Shown here piece after piece: positions 7,459 to 11,568 of a DNA stretch of 11,568 bases. Made by a program: the position numbers and the translations under genes. This DNA comes from JACPYG01 sp964356545 (GTDB lineage Bacteria; Patescibacteriota; Minisyncoccia; Minisyncoccales; Staskawiczbacteraceae). The DNA is taken from assembly GCA_964356545.1 (NCBI GenBank), contig CAYHHX010000014.1, positions 1 to 11,568 of the forward strand, in the 5' to 3' direction. Under the pieces are notes generated by a model that had not been told where the DNA came from, ran no database searches, and saw only the letters and a program-made list of their open reading frames with translations. Numbering within the stretch: the stretch's first letter is position 1; the number at the start of each line of letters is the position of its first letter.

Positions 7459-8234
7459 TAGAACAGAAACTTTTTGTTAAAAATCTTGAAATAAATTATA
7501 AAGTTTTTGGAAAGAGAATACCCTTCGATACGACTCAGGGCAAAACTCTCTTAGTTTTGCATGGTTGGGGGTCTAGCTCTGACAGATGGCATAAAATTGG
7601 ACAAGCACTTTCAGAAAAGGGTTTTTATGTAATTATTCCCGATATGCCCGGCTTTGGGCAAAGCGAAACTCCCAAAACACCGTGGAACTTTAATAATTAT
7701 GTCGGTTTTGTTCAAGAATTTACTAAAATTTTAAATCTGAAAAATTTTTCTTTATTGGGGCATTCTTTTGGTGGAGCAATAGCAGTTAAGATTGCTGTAG
7801 ATTCTCCCCAAAAAATAAATAAACTGTTTTTAGTGGCTTGTGCCTATATGAGAAGAAAAACAGTACTCAAAAAAGTTTTAGCTAAAATATCAAAAGTTGT
7901 AAGAGTTTTTTCTTTTTTACCTTATTATTTATTAGTAAGAAAAGTTTTCTATAAATTTATTATTAAAAAAAGCGATTATATTTATACAAAAGGAATAATG
8001 AAAGAAACTTATTTAAAAATAATATCAGAAGATTTATCACACCATTTATCTTTTATCAAGGTGCCCACCATTATTATTTGGGGCAACAAGGATGAATCTA
8101 CACCAATTGAAAATGCTTATTTTATAAATAAAAAAATAAGTAATTCAAAATTAATAATTATTCCTGACGCCGATCATAATTTAAACCAAAAAGCACCAGA
8201 AATTTTGTCTGAAAAAGTTTTAGAGAATTTATAA
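7455..8234 (+). CDS. Alpha/beta hydrolase of unknown substrate
   Basis: A 259-residue alpha/beta-hydrolase fold protein. Visible features are the oxyanion-hole strand LLVLHGWGSSSDRW (32-45), PDMPGFGQS (62-70), the nucleophile elbow GHSFGG (102-107, Ser104), the acid in WGNKDESTP (Asp213) and the catalytic His in DADHNLNQ (His241). The triad is complete, so an esterase, lipase or other C-O/C-N hydrolase activity is likely, but the substrate cannot be read from sequence. The cap region (about 130-195) is basic and partly hydrophobic. Residues 23-29 (PFDTTQG) are encoded by a 20-base palindrome-like repeat at 7521-7540. The gene overlaps serS by 4 bases and precedes murF by 44, so it is probably co-expressed with them. 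Confidence 0.88.
   Translation: MIEQKLFVKNLEINYKVFGKRIPFDTTQGKTLLVLHGWGSSSDRWHKIGQALSEKGFYVIIPDMPGFGQSETPKTPWNFNNYVGFVQEFTKILNLKNFSLLGHSFGGAIAVKIAVDSPQKINKLFLVACAYMRRKTVLKKVLAKISKVVRVFSFLPYYLLVRKVFYKFIIKKSDYIYTKGIMKETYLKIISEDLSHHLSFIKVPTIIIWGNKDESTPIENAYFINKKISNSKLIIIPDADHNLNQKAPEILSEKVLENL
7521..7540. repeat. CCCTTCGA...CTCAGGG palindromic element in frame in the hydrolase gene
   Basis: CCCTTCGATACGACTCAGGG folds with outer arms CCCT/AGGG and inner arms TCG/CGA. It supplies codons for PFDTTQG (residues 23-29, continuing into Lys30) just before the first core strand of the hydrolase. The same design occurs at 10876-10895, in the same reading phase and again followed by GCAA, and in the rRNA terminator at 1290-1306. 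Confidence 0.7.
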
Positions 8235-8278
8235 TTAGTAATTTTGCAGAAAATAATTTTTTTGCTTCTTGATCAAAT

Positions 8279-9889
8279 ATGTTTTTAATCTTAAGTGTTC
8301 TTTGGTTTATTAGAACATTAAAGTACATTTTTTTCTGGCTCTATTTATGGCAATTAAAAGAATACCACATTGGCCGTTTTTTGGATCACTTTAAAACTCA
8401 AAAAGGACATAAATTAGCTTTAAACTCGTTACAAAATTTTAAAATATTATTAGCCATACTTTTTCTTTTAGATAATATTATTTTTATTTGGGTTTTACTT
8501 TTAGTTTATTTCGTTGAGTCGTTTCTGTTTTTTAAAGCGATTTTCAATAGAAAAGCTCTAAAGCCAAAGTTAACTAAAAAAACAGTCTTTTTAATATTAT
8601 TTTCTTTTTTAGTAGTAGTTTTATTCCCGATAGTTTTATATATATTAGGCCAGAGTATTGTCCAGTTTTCTTTATATCTTTTATTTTTTGATATTTTAAC
8701 GCCATTGATTGTTACTGTACTCGTTTTTTTATTTCAGCCATTAGTTATATTACTAAGAAACAACATTATAAGAAAAGCAAAAAATAAAATTAAAAATTTA
8801 AAATTAAAAACTGGTGGCCCCATTATTGTGGGCATCACGGGGAGTTATGGGAAAACTTCAACTAAAGAATTTTTATCTACAATTCTTTCGTATAAATTTA
8901 ATGTTTTAAAAACAAAAGATCATCAAAATTCTGAGATTGGAATTTCAAGATGCATTATAAAAAATTTAAATAAAAATCACGAGATTTTTGTGGTTGAAAT
9001 GGGGTCTTATAAAAAAGGCGGGATAAAATTATTATCTGATATTGTAGTGCCCGAAATCGGAATTGTTACAGGAGTTAATGAACAGCACTTAGCTCTTTTT
9101 GGTTCGTTAGATAATTTACTTTCAGCTGAAGGTGGTAGGGAATTGGCAGATGCATTGCCAAAAGATGGTTTTTTAGTTTTGAATGGCGACAATAAATATT
9201 GTTTAGATTTATACAAAAAAACCGATATAAAAAAGAAAGTTTACACACTCCTAAAAGATAAAATAGACTCCGATATGTGGACAGATGAAATTACAGTAAA
9301 AAAAAATTGCGTTTCTTTTGTAACTTTAACTAAAGAAAAAGAAATGATTTCATTTAATGTAGATGTTTTAGGCAAGCAAAATATTCAAAATATTTTAGCA
9401 GCTATTTTGGTGGCTAGGCATTTGGGCATGAGTTTTGATGAAATTATTAAAGCTTCAAAAAATATTAAACAAGAACAATCTGGCATATTATTAAAAAACG
9501 GCAAACACGGAATTAATATAATAGATTCTTCTTATTCTTCAAATTCAGATGGAGTTATTGCTGACTTAGAATATTTAAGTATTTTTCCTAAAAAGAAGGC
9601 TATAATTATGCCCTGTTTGATTGAGCTAGGTGAAAAATCGGTAGAAATTCACCAAAAAATAGGTAGAAAAATAGGTAAAATATGTGATTTAGCAATAATT
9701 ACAACTAGAGAAATGTTTGAAGAAATTAAGAAAGGAGCTATTGAATCGGGTATGAAAGAAAAAAATATTATATTTTGCGAGAATCCAAACGAAATATTAA
9801 CAAGAATATCAATTTTTTTTACAAGTGGAGATACAGTGCTTTTAGAAGGCAGAGTGCCAGAAAAATTAATTTCTAAAATATTTAAGTAA
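8279..9889 (+). CDS. murF: Membrane-anchored Mur ligase, MurF-like (UDP-MurNAc-tripeptide:D-Ala-D-Ala ligase family)
   Basis: The 536-residue protein has a hydrophobic N-terminal half-domain with roughly four or five membrane spans (about 4-24, 56-86, 101-125 and 128-158), then a Mur ligase core from about 180. The ATP loop is GITGSYGKTSTK (185-196). MurF-type segments follow: VNEQHLALFGS (266-276), LVLNGDN (299-305), IDSSYSSNSDG (415-425, equivalent to the D-YNAxPxS motif) and ELGEKSVEIHQKIG (449-462). MurF normally adds D-Ala-D-Ala to the stem peptide and has a soluble UDP-substrate-binding N-terminal domain; here membrane helices take its place. The usual KGS near the C-terminus reads EGR (523-525). 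It may act on a membrane-bound substrate or a different one, so exact specificity is unsure. The ATG has no Shine-Dalgarno sequence. Confidence 0.8.
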   Translation: MFLILSVLWFIRTLKYIFFWLYLWQLKEYHIGRFLDHFKTQKGHKLALNSLQNFKILLAILFLLDNIIFIWVLLLVYFVESFLFFKAIFNRKALKPKLTKKTVFLILFSFLVVVLFPIVLYILGQSIVQFSLYLLFFDILTPLIVTVLVFLFQPLVILLRNNIIRKAKNKIKNLKLKTGGPIIVGITGSYGKTSTKEFLSTILSYKFNVLKTKDHQNSEIGISRCIIKNLNKNHEIFVVEMGSYKKGGIKLLSDIVVPEIGIVTGVNEQHLALFGSLDNLLSAEGGRELADALPKDGFLVLNGDNKYCLDLYKKTDIKKKVYTLLKDKIDSDMWTDEITVKKNCVSFVTLTKEKEMISFNVDVLGKQNIQNILAAILVARHLGMSFDEIIKASKNIKQEQSGILLKNGKHGINIIDSSYSSNSDGVIADLEYLSIFPKKKAIIMPCLIELGEKSVEIHQKIGRKIGKICDLAIITTREMFEEIKKGAIESGMKEKNIIFCENPNEILTRISIFFTSGDTVLLEGRVPEKLISKIFK

Positions 9890-9897
9890 TAATATAA

Positions 9898-11169
9898 ATG
9901 ATTTTTAAAAACCGCTTTAGACCAATTTCTATATCTTTGTCTCCAAATATCCAAAAAAACGATGTAACTTTGGTTTTAAAACTATTTTTTTGTCCATGGA
10001 AATGGAAACGCGGAAATTCCATAAAAGAACTAGAAAATAATTTTAAAAAATATATCGGCGTAAAATACGCTTTTTCTTTTAATAGTGGACGAAGTGCTCT
10101 TTATGCAATTTTAAAAACGCTTAATTTACCAAAAGACACAGAAGTTTTATTACAAGCTTTTACTTGTAACGCCGCGGTAAATCCTATTTTATGGCAAGGC
10201 TTAAGTCCTATTTATGTAGATTGCGATGAAAAGTCTTTTAATATAAACATCGATGACTTAAAGAGTAAAATTAATACTAAAACCAGAGTATTAATGGTTC
10301 AGCATACATTTGGTTTGCCAGCAAATATGGATGAGATAAATCTTATTGTGCGACAAAGTAGATTGATTTTAATTGAAGATTGCGCTCATGCTCTTGGGGC
10401 AGAATATAAAAATCAAAAAGTTGGTTCGTTTGGCAAAGCCGGGTTTTTTAGTTTTTCCCGTGACAAGATTATTTCTTCTGTTTATGGCGGAATGGTTGTT
10501 ACTAATGACTCTTTGCTCGCCGAAAAAATCAAACAAGTTCAGAATGAGTTTGGCATACCAAGCTATTTTTGGATATTACAGCAGTTATTACATCCGATTT
10601 TATTAAACTTTATAATTTTACCGATTTATAATTTTTTAGATTTAGGAAAACTTTTTTTAGTTTTATCTCAATGGTTCCATATTTTATCAAAAGCGGTGCA
10701 TTATAAAGAAAAAAGGGGATTACGGCCTAATTATTTTCCAAAAGCCCTACCAAATGCATTGGCTATAATGGCGCACAATCAATTTAATAAATTAAAAAAA
10801 TTTAACGAGCATCGTAAGATAATTTCAGATTTTTATTATCAAGAGTTAAAAGATACTCAATTTATTTTACCAGAACCCTTGAACGAAGCTCAGGGCAAGA
10901 AAAATATATTTTTAAGATTTGCTATAAAGCATCCAAAGGCTCATGAAATTATTTATGATGCTTGGCATAATGAAAATATACTATTGGGCGATTGGTATAC
11001 AACAGTTATAGCTCCGGGCGACACAAAATTAGATCAAATGCATTATAAGATAGGAAGTTGCCTTGTAGCCGAAAAATTATCAAAAATAACTTTAAATCTA
11101 CCGACCCATATAAACATTTCAATGAAAGACGCCCAAAGAGTTGTTAAATTTTTAAAAAAATTTGCATGA
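9898..11169 (+). CDS. DegT/DnrJ/EryC1/StrS-family PLP-dependent aminotransferase
   Basis: A 423-residue fold-type I PLP enzyme of the sugar aminotransferase family. It shows NSGRSALYAIL (62-72, cofactor phosphate region), FTCNAAVNPILWQGLSPIYVD (88-108), the aspartate of EDCAHALGAEY (Asp161, contacts the pyridine nitrogen) and the Schiff-base lysine in FSRDKIISSVYGGM (Lys190). Members usually aminate keto-sugars bound to nucleotides for surface polysaccharides, though some use other substrates. Unusually, residues about 224-265 are strongly hydrophobic and could be a membrane-associating hairpin. Residues 327-333 (PLNEAQG) are encoded by a repeat at 10876-10895. It starts 8 bases after murF with no Shine-Dalgarno sequence, and ends in TGA inside the terminator of the facing gene. 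An envelope role is inferred from its neighbours. Confidence 0.87.
   Translation: MIFKNRFRPISISLSPNIQKNDVTLVLKLFFCPWKWKRGNSIKELENNFKKYIGVKYAFSFNSGRSALYAILKTLNLPKDTEVLLQAFTCNAAVNPILWQGLSPIYVDCDEKSFNINIDDLKSKINTKTRVLMVQHTFGLPANMDEINLIVRQSRLILIEDCAHALGAEYKNQKVGSFGKAGFFSFSRDKIISSVYGGMVVTNDSLLAEKIKQVQNEFGIPSYFWILQQLLHPILLNFIILPIYNFLDLGKLFLVLSQWFHILSKAVHYKEKRGLRPNYFPKALPNALAIMAHNQFNKLKKFNEHRKIISDFYYQELKDTQFILPEPLNEAQGKKNIFLRFAIKHPKAHEIIYDAWHNENILLGDWYTTVIAPGDTKLDQMHYKIGSCLVAEKLSKITLNLPTHINISMKDAQRVVKFLKKFA
10876..10895. repeat. Second CCCTT...CTCAGGG palindromic element, in frame in the aminotransferase gene
   Basis: CCCTTGAACGAAGCTCAGGG forms CCCT-GA/TC-AGGG with one bulged T. It encodes PLNEAQG (residues 327-333) and continues with GCAA into Lys334. 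The first codon is CCC in the same phase as the copy in the hydrolase gene, giving the shared peptide pattern P-(F/L)-(D/N)-x-x-Q-G-K. It sits in the C-terminal domain before a core strand. Confidence 0.65.
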
Positions 11170-11196
11170 AAAAAGCCGGCGACGAATCGCGCGGCT
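11169..11196 (-). terminator. Intrinsic terminator of the minus-strand small gene
   Basis: On the minus strand AGCCG-c-GCG (11196 to 11188) pairs with CGC-CGGCT (11181 to 11174) around a 6-base loop, with one bulged base, and is followed directly by six T residues (complement of 11169-11174). On the plus strand the hairpin has no T-run after it, so it appears to serve only the minus-strand gene. The T-run overlaps the final base of the aminotransferase stop codon at 11167-11169. Confidence 0.8.
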
Positions 11197-11213
11197 ATAG
11201 GTAGGAGAAATGA

Positions 11214-11417
11214 TTAGCCTTTTGGGTGGGTTTTATCCCACAGTCTGTCAAAGACCTCTCTCGTTCTCTTTTCATAGTAAGGGGAAAACCCCGCTAAAGT
11301 AAGAACGATAAGGTCTCTGAATAATGGTTTCATATCTCTGAAAGTAACATAGGCAGATACGAAGTAAATCATTGAAACGATAAGAAACGCAAGTGCGACA
11401 GAAATCAAAAGTGCCAT
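11214..11417 (-). CDS. Small membrane protein of unknown function (67 aa)
   Basis: I do not recognise the family. The 67-residue product has an N-terminal membrane helix (about 3-25, starting MALLISVALAFLIVSMIYF) with almost no charge before it, then a polar, charged tail of about 40 residues (YEKRTREVFDRLWDKTHPKG at the end). The gene is well supported by signals: AAGGAGA (11429-11423) sits 5 bases before the ATG, a consensus promoter lies upstream, and a hairpin terminator follows 17 bases after the stop. It faces the aminotransferase gene. G+C is about 40%, well above the 25-30% of the neighbours, and it is the only gene here with a strong Shine-Dalgarno sequence. It may be recently acquired or highly expressed. 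A small envelope or regulatory membrane peptide is possible; no function is claimed. Confidence 0.8.
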   Translation of the reverse strand: MALLISVALAFLIVSMIYFVSAYVTFRDMKPLFRDLIVLTLAGFSPYYEKRTREVFDRLWDKTHPKG

Positions 11418-11422
11418 GCTAT

Positions 11423-11429
11423 TCTCCTT
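11423..11429 (-). promoter_or_regulatory. Strong Shine-Dalgarno sequence of the small membrane protein gene
   Basis: Reading on the minus strand, AAGGAGA is followed by ATAGC and then ATG, an ideal spacing. It fixes the start codon at 11417. None of the eight plus-strand protein genes or the intron ORF has a comparable site, which makes this one stand out. Confidence 0.88.
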
Positions 11430-11437
11430 AAAAGAAT

Positions 11438-11463
11438 TCTCTATCGCGAAATACGAGTAGAGA
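11438..11463 (-). promoter_or_regulatory. Stem-loop in the 5' leader of the small gene
   Basis: TCTCTATCG (11438-11446) is complementary to CGA-TAGAGA (11454-11463) with one bulged base (11457), leaving a 7-base loop. In the mRNA this stem lies just before the Shine-Dalgarno sequence, so it could tune translation or stability. No known riboswitch class is recognised. Confidence 0.45.
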
Positions 11464-11479
11464 TAGGTGATTTACCTAT
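11463..11479. promoter_or_regulatory. Inverted repeat at the transcription start: candidate operator or 5' hairpin
   Basis: ATAGGT-GATTT-ACCTAT is a perfect 6-base inverted repeat with a 5-base spacer. The expected transcription start of the minus-strand promoter is about 11479-11480, so the repeat occupies roughly +1 to +17. That is the position of a repressor operator, and equally of a 5'-terminal hairpin that protects an mRNA. Confidence 0.5.
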
Positions 11480-11485
11480 AACTTA

Positions 11486-11514
11486 ATTATAGTACAATCA
11501 AGTATCATTGTCAA
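11486..11514 (-). promoter_or_regulatory. Consensus sigma-70 promoter of the small membrane protein gene
   Basis: On the minus strand the -35 is TTGACA (11514-11509) and the -10 is TATAAT (11491-11486), both matching 6 of 6 positions, separated by the optimal 17 bases. AT-rich DNA lies upstream. This is the strongest promoter match in the window and predicts high basal expression unless repressed. Confidence 0.88.
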
Positions 11515-11568
11515 TGGTAGATATGTTTTAAACTTATTAAACTAGGTATACAATAATAAAGATGGAAA

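Noticed and set aside
9649..9954. Minus-strand 101-codon open frame across the murF-aminotransferase junction
   Set aside because: It is antisense to two recognised genes and has no supporting signals; an effect of AT-rich codon use.
11210..11302. Short plus-strand ORF (MISLLGGFYPTV...) preceded by TAGGAG
   Set aside because: It is wholly antisense to the well-supported small membrane protein gene, has no promoter and shows no recognisable features; the GGAG is probably chance.
11537..11568. Possible plus-strand promoter near GTATACAATAATAAAG at the right edge
   Set aside because: No convincing -35 partner and no downstream gene visible before the window ends.

Overview
The window looks like a piece of a small, AT-rich bacterial chromosome, most likely from the Candidate Phyla Radiation (Patescibacteria, Parcubacteria-like). 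This is an inference. It rests on a 23S rRNA gene split by a LAGLIDADG-encoding group I intron, a MurF-type ligase whose N-terminal domain is replaced by membrane helices, tightly packed genes of roughly 25-30% G+C, and almost no Shine-Dalgarno sequences. TGA is used as a normal stop (serS and the aminotransferase gene) and no gene has an in-frame TGA, so the TGA=Gly code of Gracilibacteria/Absconditabacteria does not apply.

Layout. (1) 1-1320: the 3' end of an rRNA operon. The last part of 23S rRNA is interrupted at 83-833 by a group I intron placed inside the sarcin-ricin loop. Then come a spacer with an interlocked inverted repeat, 5S rRNA with a long processing stem, and a hairpin terminator. 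(2) 1326-11169: a co-directional run of eight genes, mreC, mreD, mrdA (PBP2), lysS, serS, an alpha/beta hydrolase, a membrane-anchored murF-like ligase and a DegT-family aminotransferase. Gaps range from a 4-base overlap to 44 bases, so this is probably one operon or two. A plausible promoter sits directly after the rRNA terminator. (3) 11163-11568: a separate minus-strand unit with a consensus sigma-70 promoter, a structured leader, a strong ribosome binding site, a 67-residue membrane protein of unknown function and its own terminator, which overlaps the stop codon of the aminotransferase gene. Its G+C is about 40%.

How the genes work together. MreC, MreD and PBP2 belong to the elongation machinery that builds the side wall. 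The MurF-like enzyme would finish the peptidoglycan stem peptide, or ligate a related envelope substrate, at the membrane. The aminotransferase may make an amino sugar or similar precursor for the envelope. The two tRNA synthetases are housekeeping genes in the same transcript.

The most unusual signals are the intron position in the sarcin-ricin loop, a set of small GC-rich palindromes that appear in the rRNA spacer and terminator and also in frame inside three protein genes (lysS, the hydrolase and the aminotransferase), and the isolated minus-strand small-protein unit, whose expression signals are unlike those of its neighbours.
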